Positions 1 to 9,628 of a stretch of 64,000 bases of DNA are shown in pieces (position 1 is the stretch's first letter; every line of letters starts with the position of its first letter). Location of the stretch: the NCBI RefSeq assembly GCF_010500965.1, contig NZ_QVMI01000001.1:182324-246323 (forward strand), written 5' to 3'. The notes under the pieces are model-generated. The model saw only the letters and a program-made list of their open reading frames with translations. It did no database searches and was not told where the DNA came from. The position numbers and the translations under genes are program-made. The stretch is from Bacteroides sp. 51 (GTDB taxonomy: Bacteria > Bacteroidota > Bacteroidia > Bacteroidales > Bacteroidaceae).

Positions 1-927
1 CTCGTCGCGCTGTGTGCTACGGAAATGAACGAAGTTCACGCGGTCGCCGAAACGCTTCATCATGGCTTCAAGGTCGTTGGAATCTACCACACCCAAAGAA
101 CCCGTACACAAGCAAAGACCGTTAGATGCGTTAGGAACAGCATCAATCAGCTTCTGGAAATCCTCGGCGCTACTCATAATACGAGGCAAACCAAGAATAG
201 AATATGGAGGATCGTCCGGATGGATCACCAGCATCACACCGGCTTCATCGGCCACAGGAGCGATTTCCTGCAAGAAGTAAATCAGGTTGGCGCGTAGCTT
301 TTCGGCATCTACATTATCATAACGATCCAGTTCTTTCTGGAACTGCTCCAACGTAAAGCTCTCTTCCGAGCCAGGCAGGCCGGCAATCATATTGCGGATG
401 AGCAATTGCTTATCTTCCTCGGTCATTTGCTCGAAGCGGGCTTTCGCTTTCGCTTTTTCTTCGTCGCTGTATTCAGCCTCAGCACCGGGGCGCTTCAACA
501 GGAACAGGTCGAAAGCTACAAAAGCAGCGCGTTCGAAACGAAGTGCACGCGAACCATCGGGAAGTTCGTAAGCCAGGTCGGTACGAGTCCAGTCCAGTAC
601 AGGCATAAAGTTGTAAGTCACAATGTTTACACCGCACTTGCCCAGGTTGCGAAGGCTTTCTTTATAGTTCTCGATATACGTCTTGAAATCACCCGTTTGG
701 GTCTTAATATGTTCATGCACAGGAACACTTTCCACCACCGACCATTTAAGGCCCACGGACTCGATCAGTTCCTTGCGTTTCATAATCTCTTCTACCGTCC
801 ACACCTCGCCATTAGGAACGTGATGCAAAGCGTTTACTATACCCGTTGCCCCGGCTTGTTTAATATCCCAAAGGCTTACAGGATCATTTGGGCCATACCA
901 GCGCCAAGTTTGTTCACACAGTATCAT
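1..927 (-). CDS. uxuA: Mannonate dehydratase UxuA (3' part outside window)
   Basis: Converts D-mannonate to 2-keto-3-deoxygluconate in cytoplasmic glucuronate breakdown. The frame is open from the ATG at 927 to the left edge, giving the first 309 residues; the C-terminus is off the window. Family landmarks seen: [13 protein letters not shown] at the N-terminus, [11 protein letters not shown], the metal-site stretch [15 protein letters not shown] and [10 protein letters not shown]. It lies downstream of a D-mannonate oxidoreductase on the same strand, which supplies its substrate, and closes the uronate PUL. The start fits the usual family N-terminus. Family assignment is firm. Confidence 0.93.
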   Translation of the reverse strand, partial: MILCEQTWRWYGPNDPVSLWDIKQAGATGIVNALHHVPNGEVWTVEEIMKRKELIESVGLKWSVVESVPVHEHIKTQTGDFKTYIENYKESLRNLGKCGVNIVTYNFMPVLDWTRTDLAYELPDGSRALRFERAAFVAFDLFLLKRPGAEAEYSDEEKAKAKARFEQMTEEDKQLLIRNMIAGLPGSEESFTLEQFQKELDRYDNVDAEKLRANLIYFLQEIAPVADEAGVMLVIHPDDPPYSILGLPRIMSSAEDFQKLIDAVPNASNGLCLCTGSLGVVDSNDLEAMMKRFGDRVNFVHFRSTQRDE

Positions 928-930
928 ATA

Positions 931-1035
931 AGTTGAAAGTTGAAAGTTGAAAGTTGAAAGTTAAAAATGGAAAGTCAGAAACAGGAAGAATATACCGCAT
1001 GGTAACTTTCCATTTTCAACTTTCAACTTTCAACT
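931..1035. repeat. Inverted tandem heptamer repeat (GTTGAAA)n between uxuB and uxuA
   Basis: Four to five head-to-tail GTTGAAA units at 931-962, continuing into AATGGAAAGT, are mirrored by the inverse units AACTTTC...CAACTTTCAACT at 1003-1035. The arms are nearly perfect over about 32 bases with a ~28-base loop. In the uxuB-uxuA transcript this would fold into a long stem. It could be a simple-repeat expansion or an RNA-processing or attenuation element; the sequence does not say which. Confidence 0.75.
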
Positions 1036-1043
1036 AATTAATA

Positions 1044-1856
1044 TTACATTGCATAACACTCAAACCCGCCATCCACAACAGCCACTGTTCCGGTAACGAA
1101 AGCAGAAGCGTCGCTAATCAGGTAATGGATTGTTCCGAACAACTCTTCAGGACGTCCCATACGACCGAATGGAGTCTGACGGATCACGTCTTGTCCACGC
1201 TCTGTATATGTTCCATCCGGGTTGGTCAACAATGCACGGTTCTGCTGGGTAAGGAAGAATCCGGGCGCAATCGCATTGATACGGATACCTTCACCAAATT
1301 TCTTGGCCACTTCCGTAGCTGTGTATTTTGTGAAATTAGAAATAGCGGCTTTAGCTGCTGAATATCCTGCTACACGACTCAATGGACGGAAGGCAGACAT
1401 AGAAGAGAAGTTCACCACACAACCCACTTTTTGGTCGACCATCGGTTTAAGAAATACCTGCGTAGGCAAAACGGTACCCACAAGGTTAAGGTCGACTACT
1501 TTACGGAAAGCATCTGCCTGCAAATCAAAGATGGTTTGATCGGGACCGATCGTTGCACCCGGCATATTACCGCCGGCAGCATTCAACAGAACGTCGATAC
1601 GGCCGTATTTGGCAAGTATATCTTCCCGGTTCTTTTCCAGCACTTCCTTGTTCAATACATCAGTAGCAAGGAAAGAAGCTTCTCCTCCTTTAGTTTTAAT
1701 TTCTTCTACCAGTGCTGCCCCTGCTTTTTCGTCTCTGTCAAGAATTACAATCTTAGCACCCTGTTCGGCAAGGTACTCACCAATACCGCGTCCGAGTATA
1801 CCTGCTCCGCCAGTAATAATGACAACCTTGTCTTTAATACAAAATAAATTTCCCAT
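1044..1856 (-). CDS. uxuB: SDR-family D-mannonate oxidoreductase (fructuronate reductase)
   Basis: Short-chain dehydrogenase expected to reduce D-fructuronate to D-mannonate with NAD(P)H in the cytoplasm. The Rossmann motif TGGAGILGRGIG is at the N-terminus, NAAGG follows, and the catalytic YxxxK is Y165/K169 in GYSAAK with a preceding FSSMSA serine. The length of 270 aa is normal for the SDR form of UxuB. It sits between the PUL enzymes and uxuA, so the specific substrate is inferred from context; sequence alone supports SDR with certainty and UxuB strongly. Confidence 0.85.
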   Translation of the reverse strand: MGNLFCIKDKVVIITGGAGILGRGIGEYLAEQGAKIVILDRDEKAGAALVEEIKTKGGEASFLATDVLNKEVLEKNREDILAKYGRIDVLLNAAGGNMPGATIGPDQTIFDLQADAFRKVVDLNLVGTVLPTQVFLKPMVDQKVGCVVNFSSMSAFRPLSRVAGYSAAKAAISNFTKYTATEVAKKFGEGIRINAIAPGFFLTQQNRALLTNPDGTYTERGQDVIRQTPFGRMGRPEELFGTIHYLISDASAFVTGTVAVVDGGFECYAM

Positions 1857-1879
1857 AATACAAAAGTTAGTTAATTAAG

Positions 1880-4381
1880 TTACTCACTGGCAAATATAGT
1901 GATAAATTCAGATGCTCCGATGCCCGTTTCTGATAAAATGTGTGCGCACACAGTGATTTTACCATTTTTTACAGCTTTTATGTACGCCCGGCCATTATAT
2001 GCCTGTAACTTACGCGAACCAATGGATGTACCCTGGTTCTGAATTAACTTTCCATTACCAACCAGACTGAACTCAACGTATGCCTGGGAATCCAGACAAC
2101 GAACGCCAGCCGCATCTCTGATTTCAGCCTGAATCAGAACAGTATCATTATCAAGAGGCGTATGCGATAAGACGATTTGTGATTCCTTGCCCCACTTCTC
2201 CGTTTGATATTCCTGGGCGATTTCATCGGCAATCCGGAGCTTTTTATCAATGCCTACAGCACGGAGTGTATTGACGCCTTCTTCGTAAACAACATCCCAA
2301 TGCAGTCCGGCTGCCGGAAAGTCCGGACTGTTCCTCTTCTTTTTGCCTTGCGACACACCGTTAACGAAGAGTTCAACTTCCGGACAGTTGGAGTAAACCA
2401 ACACTTCTTTCTTTTCGCCCTTTTCACCCCAACGCACAGGCCAGGTATGTCCGTAAATATGTACCATCGGCTCTTTTGCCCAATAAGACTGGAATACATA
2501 GTAACTTTCCTTCGGGGTAAGATCGCGCTCAACCACGCCCTTCTGGTTGACATAAGGAACCGGATTCTCCGGACGCAACGGTGTAGAGAAGTCTTTAAAG
2601 GTCCAGAATGCAGAACCGGTAAGGTTAGGCATCGTTTCTTGTTCTTTAAGATGCCAGTCGAACAGGCGGACGATGTACGACTCCGACCAGTCGCCTGTTT
2701 TGGCGGCGTTGCTAACGGTAGCGAAATCGCCTTCCATATGCCGGCGGGCATGGCTGTCGCCTCCCCATTCGGCATGGAAGAAACGGGTAGCGCCTTCAAA
2801 GCCTTTATCGCTCATCTCCCGATAATCTTTGAATGCACGGCTATACCAACCGGCCCAGATGCTGGGCGAATACACATCTATAATGTCTTTACAGAACTCA
2901 CAACGGCGGATAGCGGTCAGACGGCTATCATCGAGCTTGTGCGACAAGTCGTGCAATTCTTTCATAAAAGCGCGGATAGCATCTTTATCGAAAGATTCAA
3001 AGTCACCGGGCCAATCGTTCTCATTTCCCATGCCCCAAAGCACAATAGATGGGTGGTTGTAATGTTGCTCAATCATGTTGGTAAGCATACGGCGGGCTTG
3101 TGTTTTATACTGCTCGCCACCCAGTCCACCGCGGCACCAGGGGATTTCTTCCCAGGCCAAAATACCCAATTCATCGCATAAACGAAGCGCAATATCAGAT
3201 TGCTGGTAGTGCCCCAAACGGATGAAGTTAGCACCCATGTCTTTGATCATTTTCATTTCTTTGATCATCAGTTCCTCGGTAAGAGCAGCCGACAAACCAG
3301 CATGGTCCTCGTGGCGATGTGTACCGCGGAGCAACACACGGCGCCCATTCAACATAAAAGGACCTTTCTCAATGAACTCAAAATGACGGAAGCCAAAACG
3401 GTCGGTTGCCTGTATGGTCTGACCGTCGACCTCGAGTGTCACCTCACAGGTATAGAGCTGGGGGTTATCGACGTCCCATAAAAAAATATTCTTAATTTCG
3501 GTACTAATCAACGTCACATTTACGTCACAATTCATTTTGCAACGTTTTACGTCCGCGTTACCAGAATTCAAAAGTGCCTCACCGTGCGCCAAATCTGCGT
3601 CGCAACCCAGTTTCTGCACCTTTTCTATGACGATTTTCCCGTTTGGGTCTTTAACCGTTACGGAAATGGTTCTTTCATGGGTTACGTTTTGCGGGTTATA
3701 AAAAGAGACAGCAACATCCAGGCTGCCTTTTTTCCCCTTTTGATCGGTTTGTGGCGTAATTTTGACGCGTTCAAATGAAACTGCGGGGGTATAGACCAGG
3801 TTTACATAACGATATAACCCACCGTAAAGGTTGAAGTCGGACATATCCGAAGGGATTGTCTCTACATCACGAAGATTATCGCAACGTACGGCAACCGGAA
3901 TTTTACCTTTAAAACGGCTATTATAAACACCTGTTTGCTTAAAAGCCTTCACTGCATCGGTTATATCGACCTTCCAACCATCATAACCTCCAATATGGCT
4001 ACCCACTTTCGTGGTATAAACATAAACCTCCGAACGCTGGCCTGCTCCTTCGAATTCCAGAAGGATACGACCATCAGGGTATGGATTATCCAAATCCAGA
4101 TACGTACGGTACCAACCTGCTCCCTCATAATAATTCACATCGGGGTCAACCGCATCTTCTGCATTGAAGCAATGCGGAAGGGTCACAGGGGTCCATAGAG
4201 GCACAATTTCAGGTTGCCCGGCACGCACAGGGCGCATGACTTCCCAAACACTGCCCATATCCTGACGGATAAATTCCCAACCCTCATTCAGACGGGTCTT
4301 TTGCGAGGAAGGCACAACAACAGCAAATGCCTCGCAGATGAGGCAAAGGCATAAAGTGAATAAAGATAATATTCGTTTCAT
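1880..4381 (-). CDS. Glycoside hydrolase family 2, exported
   Basis: Exported GH2 enzyme, of the beta-galactosidase/beta-glucuronidase/beta-mannosidase class. It has a signal peptide (residues 1-20, MKRILSLFTLCLCLICEAFA), a jelly-roll sugar-binding domain, an Ig-like domain, and a TIM barrel. The acid/base is E454 in GNENDWPGD and the nucleophile is probably E538 in FHAEWGGD. A C-terminal Ig-like region follows (VELFVNG, GLHWDVVYEEG). It lies between the lyase-GH88 fusion and uxuB, so a beta-linked uronic acid or galactose at the end of the PUL oligosaccharide is the likely target. Exact specificity cannot be read from sequence. Confidence 0.9.
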   Translation of the reverse strand: MKRILSLFTLCLCLICEAFAVVVPSSQKTRLNEGWEFIRQDMGSVWEVMRPVRAGQPEIVPLWTPVTLPHCFNAEDAVDPDVNYYEGAGWYRTYLDLDNPYPDGRILLEFEGAGQRSEVYVYTTKVGSHIGGYDGWKVDITDAVKAFKQTGVYNSRFKGKIPVAVRCDNLRDVETIPSDMSDFNLYGGLYRYVNLVYTPAVSFERVKITPQTDQKGKKGSLDVAVSFYNPQNVTHERTISVTVKDPNGKIVIEKVQKLGCDADLAHGEALLNSGNADVKRCKMNCDVNVTLISTEIKNIFLWDVDNPQLYTCEVTLEVDGQTIQATDRFGFRHFEFIEKGPFMLNGRRVLLRGTHRHEDHAGLSAALTEELMIKEMKMIKDMGANFIRLGHYQQSDIALRLCDELGILAWEEIPWCRGGLGGEQYKTQARRMLTNMIEQHYNHPSIVLWGMGNENDWPGDFESFDKDAIRAFMKELHDLSHKLDDSRLTAIRRCEFCKDIIDVYSPSIWAGWYSRAFKDYREMSDKGFEGATRFFHAEWGGDSHARRHMEGDFATVSNAAKTGDWSESYIVRLFDWHLKEQETMPNLTGSAFWTFKDFSTPLRPENPVPYVNQKGVVERDLTPKESYYVFQSYWAKEPMVHIYGHTWPVRWGEKGEKKEVLVYSNCPEVELFVNGVSQGKKKRNSPDFPAAGLHWDVVYEEGVNTLRAVGIDKKLRIADEIAQEYQTEKWGKESQIVLSHTPLDNDTVLIQAEIRDAAGVRCLDSQAYVEFSLVGNGKLIQNQGTSIGSRKLQAYNGRAYIKAVKNGKITVCAHILSETGIGASEFITIFASE

Positions 4382-4404
4382 TGGTAAGATTTTAATGGTT
4401 TCTT

Positions 4405-4484
4405 GTAGGGGCGGTTCGCGAACCGCCCGTAAATGGTTTCCTGTGCATTCTGTGCATTGGGCGGTTCGCGAACCGCCCCTACAG
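4405..4484. repeat. REPIN-like palindrome pair (copy 1)
   Basis: Two copies of the perfect 18-bp palindrome GGCGGTTCGCGAACCGCC, each flanked outwards by CTGTAGGG or GTAGGG, lie in inverted orientation about 30 bp apart. The same arrangement occurs at 18737-18818 and 43857-43941. This copy is wedged between two genes of the same operon, 3 bp after the stop of the lyase-GH88 gene and 24 bp before the ATG end of the GH2 gene, so it will be in the transcript as a strong double hairpin. Confidence 0.9.
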
Positions 4485-4486
4485 TT

Positions 4487-6814
4487 TTAATAATTTGTAA
4501 TCCCAGCCTGCCGTAATAGCGCCTCAAGATAGTAATAGTCTGCATAAGAAATAGGTGAATCTATCTCATCATTTTTAGGATAATTCCCAGTAGAATGCAG
4601 CAACAGAAACCCTTGTTCCGTTCCGCTCTTTGCCTGATAATGCGCTTCAAGATTATCAATAATCGTATCCGCCCATTTCCTATACGTAGCATTCATTGGT
4701 GCAGCAGCATACCCTGCAAGTTCATACAAGCCGGAAGCAAAAACCGTAGCAGCCGACGCATCACGTGGTGATTGTGGTATGGCCGGGTCTTTCATGTCCC
4801 AATAAGGAATCAGATCAGCCGGCATATCGGACAGGTTAAAGAAGAACCCTGCGATCTTTTCCGCTTGTTCCAGATAAGCCGGGTCTTTGGTAAAACGGTA
4901 ACACATTGTGTAACCATACAGTCCCCAGGCTTGTCCGCGGCTCCAGATAGATTCATCATGGATTCCCTGATGAGTTGCCTTAGCAGCCACCTGCCCGGTA
5001 ATAGTATCGTAACTAACCACATGATAGGACGAATAATCATTGCGGAAGTGATTCTTCAATGTCGTATTCGCATGATTCACCGCTATTTTATGATAGATGG
5101 AATCGCCGGTTTCTTGTGTTGCCCAGAACAGAAGTTCAAGGTTCAGCATATTGTCGATAATCACCGGAAAATCCCACTTGTCTTTATTATGGTCCCACGA
5201 ACGAATGGCTTTTACCGACTCACGATACCGTGAGATTAAAGATTTAGCAGCTTGCAGAGCGACATCTTTATAGGATCTTTCGCCTGTAAGATGATAAGCC
5301 TGACCGAAAGAGTTGTAAATAATAAAACCCAGATCGTGTGTACCTGTAAACCGTTTCATCTCCTCAATAGGCCAGGTATAGCTAACAGCCTGCTGACGCC
5401 AGTAACTCTGGTGATTATAAGCATACATCTGCCACAAGCTACCCGGAAAGAAACCCGAACACCAGTCGCGTGGTGCAACAAGGCGCAGGCTACCGTCTTT
5501 CTCTACCGTACGGGGGCTTACGAGTTTCTTGTTTGCTGCTTCCCTTTTGGCTTTTTCAGTGCATTCCATCGCATATTTCAACTGACCGGTAGCAAAAGCA
5601 AAAGCGTTATCTACTACATCAGCTTTGACATAAAGCAGATTGAAACGGTCTTTCCAGCTGATTTCAATATGGGTTCTATATAGATGCAGATAATCAGTAC
5701 GGGAAGGATTAAAAGTATATATCCGATATAGGTCCTCACTAAGTTTCTGTTGTTTTACTTCCCACTCACTTATTTGTTCGTAAGGCCACTCAGAAACATC
5801 TTTTCCTAAATATGGGGTTATGTAATCTACAGCTTTATAGAAATTGCGACCATCGGGAGAGGTGGAATCATCAATGGATATACCCATTTTCTGTGCCATC
5901 AGAAAAATATCAATCATATGATGCAGATTAAACTGGGAATACCCGAAAGCAAGCGTTCTTCTTAACTCCTGGGGCTGACGGCCATCGGGTTCTATTTGAG
6001 TAAAGATACGCTTCTGGGGAAATTCTTTTATCAAACGTTCGGCAACATCTTTTTTACCCGAATAAATAGCAAAAGCGATAACCTGAGCATCATGGGCAAC
6101 AGCATGGTTGTTTTTCTGACTTGACTCTTCCTGACCTTGTTCACTGGTCAATATCCAGTTCGAAAGTTCTCCGAACCAGGCTTTAAGTTGTTTTGAATCT
6201 TTAGCGGTGAATGACTTGGATTGCTCTAATAATTGTACGCCATCCAGCATCTCTACGAATGAGTAAGTATCAATTACCCCATAACAACGCCCTTTATCGT
6301 TATTACGCCCGGGAACCACTTGTGCATAATTCAGGTTGGGATTCATTTTGGTTGCCTTATCAAAGAACCATATCCTGATCAGTTCTGTTGCTTTCCGCGC
6401 ATATTTCTCATCACCGCTGAAATACCAGGCCAATGATAGCGTTGTTACTCTTTCGGCAAACTCACCCAAACGTACACGGTCAAGCTTCTCAAGTTCGGGA
6501 TTCGATTCACCATCACGTTGAATATACGGTAATCCATCGGGCTTTGTAGGATCGGGCCAGAAGTAACGGGCCTGACTCATATAATCATGTTTACTTCCAC
6601 TAGCCGGAGTTTTGTCTTTCATTATCACAGAAAGAGGCTCCATGGTTAGTGCTTTCTCTGCATCATCCAACAAAGCCTGATAAGCTGTTGCATAAGCAGG
6701 TTTATGAAGTGACTCTTTTACTTCTTTTAAATGCTCCGGATTCCAGATGGACTGCGCGTTTACTCCCACCATCCAGACCAAAAGCAATACAATGATTGTA
6801 CTTTTCTTTTTCAT
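4487..6814 (-). CDS. Polysaccharide lyase (alginate-lyase fold, PL38/PL5-like) fused to GH88 unsaturated uronyl hydrolase
   Basis: Two enzymes in one exported protein. A signal peptide covers residues 1-20. Residues ~40-330 match the alginate-lyase fold (PF05426 type): PGRNNDKGR, N235-N236-H237 with H241 (NNHAVAHD), and RRTLAFGYSQFNLHHM carrying a candidate catalytic Tyr. Residues ~395-770 match GH88: W-rich SGFFPGSLWQMY, D494 (THDLGF) and D554 (IIDNMLNLE), the 60-residue spacing expected of the two catalytic Asp, then IWSRGQAWGLYGY and RDASAAT. The lyase would create 4,5-unsaturated uronate ends and the GH88 half would remove them. PL38 is my best family guess; glucuronan or alginate-like beta-uronates are the likely substrates. 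Confidence 0.85.
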   Translation of the reverse strand: MKKKSTIIVLLLVWMVGVNAQSIWNPEHLKEVKESLHKPAYATAYQALLDDAEKALTMEPLSVIMKDKTPASGSKHDYMSQARYFWPDPTKPDGLPYIQRDGESNPELEKLDRVRLGEFAERVTTLSLAWYFSGDEKYARKATELIRIWFFDKATKMNPNLNYAQVVPGRNNDKGRCYGVIDTYSFVEMLDGVQLLEQSKSFTAKDSKQLKAWFGELSNWILTSEQGQEESSQKNNHAVAHDAQVIAFAIYSGKKDVAERLIKEFPQKRIFTQIEPDGRQPQELRRTLAFGYSQFNLHHMIDIFLMAQKMGISIDDSTSPDGRNFYKAVDYITPYLGKDVSEWPYEQISEWEVKQQKLSEDLYRIYTFNPSRTDYLHLYRTHIEISWKDRFNLLYVKADVVDNAFAFATGQLKYAMECTEKAKREAANKKLVSPRTVEKDGSLRLVAPRDWCSGFFPGSLWQMYAYNHQSYWRQQAVSYTWPIEEMKRFTGTHDLGFIIYNSFGQAYHLTGERSYKDVALQAAKSLISRYRESVKAIRSWDHNKDKWDFPVIIDNMLNLELLFWATQETGDSIYHKIAVNHANTTLKNHFRNDYSSYHVVSYDTITGQVAAKATHQGIHDESIWSRGQAWGLYGYTMCYRFTKDPAYLEQAEKIAGFFFNLSDMPADLIPYWDMKDPAIPQSPRDASAATVFASGLYELAGYAAAPMNATYRKWADTIIDNLEAHYQAKSGTEQGFLLLHSTGNYPKNDEIDSPISYADYYYLEALLRQAGITNY

Positions 6815-6833
6815 GGTATACGATTCTATGTTT

Positions 6834-9515
6834 TCAAATAAGTTTTCTTAGCTTGATTCCGCTCAGGAAGCTCCTTCCGCTTACATTTTCAAGGCGCACC
6901 TGAACGCCATCGCCATTTGCCGGAACAATAAAACGCTTACGGGTTGCATGAAAGTATCCGGCAGCTTTCCCCGGTGAGTAGGCTTCTTCTACGCGAACGC
7001 CGTTCATGTAAATATGGAAAGCATTCTCCTGAACGGCCATATCTTCCTTTTCACCGGATAATTGATAAGCAAGTTTCTCCGTCGGGCGGAATATATCGGT
7101 AAAGAGTAGTTCTACCTCATACGTACCATCGGGCACATCAAAACGATATCCGGCAGGATTTATCTGCATAGTCTGGAAAAGAGGCCCATCGGTGGTATTT
7201 ATAATTTCGGTTTGGGTGCTGCCCGGTGTATTATTCTTAGTTCGACCTTCTGTTTGGTTTTCTGTTTGACCCTTTGTGGGTAAATATCCCCATGACCCCG
7301 TTACATATGGTTGATCGGGTAGCCATACCAGGTTGTTTTCTTCGCCAGCAAAGAAACAGTTACTACCTACATTTATCGCCAATTCTACCCCATTGATCGA
7401 GTTCTTATCGAATTGTAAAGGAATGGCAAGGAAGCGAACACGTACACCATCTTCAAGCCAGTCGCCATCTTTGGATACCGCAACAGCCCGAAGCATATGT
7501 TCGCCGGTAGAAAACGGTACGGAATAGACTACGGTATAATTCTCGCTTTTCTTTTTACCCAAAGAGGTTCCATTCATAAAAAGTTCTACCTCGGGCAGGT
7601 TGGTATAAATCTTCACCGGTTGCATGACAGGGTTGTCGCCATCCTGCACTCCTGCTCTGTTGTCCCAATCCCTGGAAGCCACATGCAACACCGGGATGTC
7701 CTTACGGAATACGGATTTATAATAGTAAAATACATCTTTAGGCGTACGGTCGGCATAAACCAATCCTTTATTGTTGATACGTGGCATGGATTCATCACGC
7801 AGAGCCGACGAGAAGTCTATAAAGTTCCAGTGAGTACCTCCCATGATGTATTTCTCCCGTTCAATGACAGGAATATAGTGTTCCAGATAAGCCTGTTGAT
7901 ACTCTATGCTAAAGTCAAAACTTTTAGGAGCCAGGGAGTGAAGCCGTTTATCGGAGCCTGCACCATATTCGCTCACAATCATAGGGTGAGTGGGGTGCTT
8001 CTTATGCTGATCTTCCAGGAAGCGATCGAATCCGCTAAAGGTTCCACCATACCAACCCTGATAAAGGTTCCAACCGACAATATCCGTAATTTCTCCCAAT
8101 CCAACGGTATTATATGAATTACTACCGTGAAATGCCATGGTGCTTATCCGGTAAGGGTCTTCTTCCTTTAGTGCTTTCTCTAAACGATTTGCCAGCGTAA
8201 GTGTCCGTTCAAGAACTGGTTTCAATTCTTGTTCTGTTTTATAACGACGTTGGGTGACAAGAAGAATCTCATTCATATATCCCCAGGTAATCACCGAAGG
8301 ATGATTATAATGTTGCCGTATCATTTCGTGAAGGTTTTGTTCGCAAGCATCGCCATAGCCATCGGTATCCGGTACAATATCAATCACAGGAATCTCTTCC
8401 CAGGCAAGGATGCCCAATTTATCGCATTGTTCGAGGATGGCAGCATCTTGCGGATAGTGGGAAATACGCAGAAAGTTTATCCCCATATCTTTCATCAATA
8501 GCATATCGCGACGATGGGTTTCGTCGAGCAGTGCTACACCATAAGGCTTCTGGTCCTGGTGACGGCACATGCCTCTGAGTTTATAAGGCTTATCGTTCAG
8601 GAAAAAACCTTCGGCTGCATCAAAACGAAACCAACGGAAACCTGTATAATGACTTACTTTATCTTTTATTTCTTTGGTTTTACTGTCGCGGATTACAGTC
8701 TCAACCTTATATAGATTGGGGGATTCGGGCGACCATAACTGAGGATTGATTATGGTTTTCGCTATATCATTGAACGCATACAGTTCACCTGCATTCAGGC
8801 GTATGGTTCTCTTTATTTTCTGTTGAATATCTCCATTGGGAGTAATGATGGTATGCTCCAATTCCACTTGTGATTTTACCGGAGCATCGTTCTTTATCTC
8901 CCCTTTAATCGTAAGGGAGGCTTCTTTCCCGGACACCTGAGGGGTTTGAATAAATATTCCCCCGGAGGCCATATTGGTAAGGTTTATATGTTGTTTATGC
9001 GTTGCAATCAACCAAACATCCCGATATATGCCACCGAAAAAGGTGAAATCACCAGAGATGGGTGGGATATCTATACAGCCGTTGTCTATACAAACAGCGA
9101 TAACATTAGGAGAAGTGAATGAACAGTAAGGTGTGGCATCAAAAGTAAAAGCAGTGTATCCACCGCGATGTTCGCCAACCAACTGTCCGTTAATATATAC
9201 CTGGGCAGCCTTACTGGCAGCCTCGAATTTCAGGAAGATCTGTTTATCTTTCCAAGATTGAGGTAAGGAGAAGGTTTTACGATACCAACCCTTACCTTTA
9301 TAATAATCTTTATGTGTGTAAGCATCCGTATTCCATGTGTGGGGAATGGAAACCACTTCCCAATCTTTATCATTAAAAGAAGATTCTTCTGCCTTGGTTA
9401 TGTCGCCTTTATAGAATCTCCATCCATCGTTTATGGTTTTCTGTTCACGCTGAGCGATAAGAGAGATCAAAGGACAATACAATAATAAAAAAGCAAGAAT
9501 TAATCGATGTTTCAT
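6834..9515 (-). CDS. Glycoside hydrolase family 2 with C-terminal malectin-like domain, exported
   Basis: Exported GH2 enzyme of 893 aa, longer than the neighbouring GH2. Signal peptide MKHRLILAFLLLYCPLISLIAQ. Then a sugar-binding domain (WNTDAYTHKDYYKGKGWYR), an Ig-like domain, and a TIM barrel with acid/base E416 (WGYMNEILL) and nucleophile E516 (IVSEYGAGS). Downstream is an Ig-like domain (PEVELFMNGTSLGKKK) and a malectin-type module (residues ~715-890; NVGSNCFF, FDVPDGTYEVELLF). It follows the SusCD-lipoprotein genes after a hairpin. Beta-galactosidase or beta-glucuronidase activity is likely, with specificity unknown. Confidence 0.9.
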   Translation of the reverse strand: MKHRLILAFLLLYCPLISLIAQREQKTINDGWRFYKGDITKAEESSFNDKDWEVVSIPHTWNTDAYTHKDYYKGKGWYRKTFSLPQSWKDKQIFLKFEAASKAAQVYINGQLVGEHRGGYTAFTFDATPYCSFTSPNVIAVCIDNGCIDIPPISGDFTFFGGIYRDVWLIATHKQHINLTNMASGGIFIQTPQVSGKEASLTIKGEIKNDAPVKSQVELEHTIITPNGDIQQKIKRTIRLNAGELYAFNDIAKTIINPQLWSPESPNLYKVETVIRDSKTKEIKDKVSHYTGFRWFRFDAAEGFFLNDKPYKLRGMCRHQDQKPYGVALLDETHRRDMLLMKDMGINFLRISHYPQDAAILEQCDKLGILAWEEIPVIDIVPDTDGYGDACEQNLHEMIRQHYNHPSVITWGYMNEILLVTQRRYKTEQELKPVLERTLTLANRLEKALKEEDPYRISTMAFHGSNSYNTVGLGEITDIVGWNLYQGWYGGTFSGFDRFLEDQHKKHPTHPMIVSEYGAGSDKRLHSLAPKSFDFSIEYQQAYLEHYIPVIEREKYIMGGTHWNFIDFSSALRDESMPRINNKGLVYADRTPKDVFYYYKSVFRKDIPVLHVASRDWDNRAGVQDGDNPVMQPVKIYTNLPEVELFMNGTSLGKKKSENYTVVYSVPFSTGEHMLRAVAVSKDGDWLEDGVRVRFLAIPLQFDKNSINGVELAINVGSNCFFAGEENNLVWLPDQPYVTGSWGYLPTKGQTENQTEGRTKNNTPGSTQTEIINTTDGPLFQTMQINPAGYRFDVPDGTYEVELLFTDIFRPTEKLAYQLSGEKEDMAVQENAFHIYMNGVRVEEAYSPGKAAGYFHATRKRFIVPANGDGVQVRLENVSGRSFLSGIKLRKLI

Positions 9516-9547
9516 GGCTACGGATTTTAATTAAGAAGAAGAGGGAG

Positions 9548-9584
9548 GAGACAGAATATCTATGATGAACTAGGATTCTGTCTC
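9548..9584 (-). terminator. Intra-operon hairpin, possible attenuator
   Basis: GAGACAGAAT (9548-9557) and ATTCTGTCTC (9575-9584) form a perfect 10-bp stem with a 17-base loop. On the minus strand the stem is followed by a pyrimidine-rich run. It separates the highly expressed-type susC/susD/lipoprotein genes from the enzyme genes, so partial termination or RNA processing there would explain unequal expression. This role is inferred. Confidence 0.55.
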
Positions 9585-9628
9585 TCAACACTCTTCACAT
9601 TTATACCTATTGATACTTATGGAACTAA

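Noticed and set aside
2204-3181. 325-codon open frame on the plus strand
   Set aside because: Antisense shadow of the GH2 gene with intact catalytic residues.
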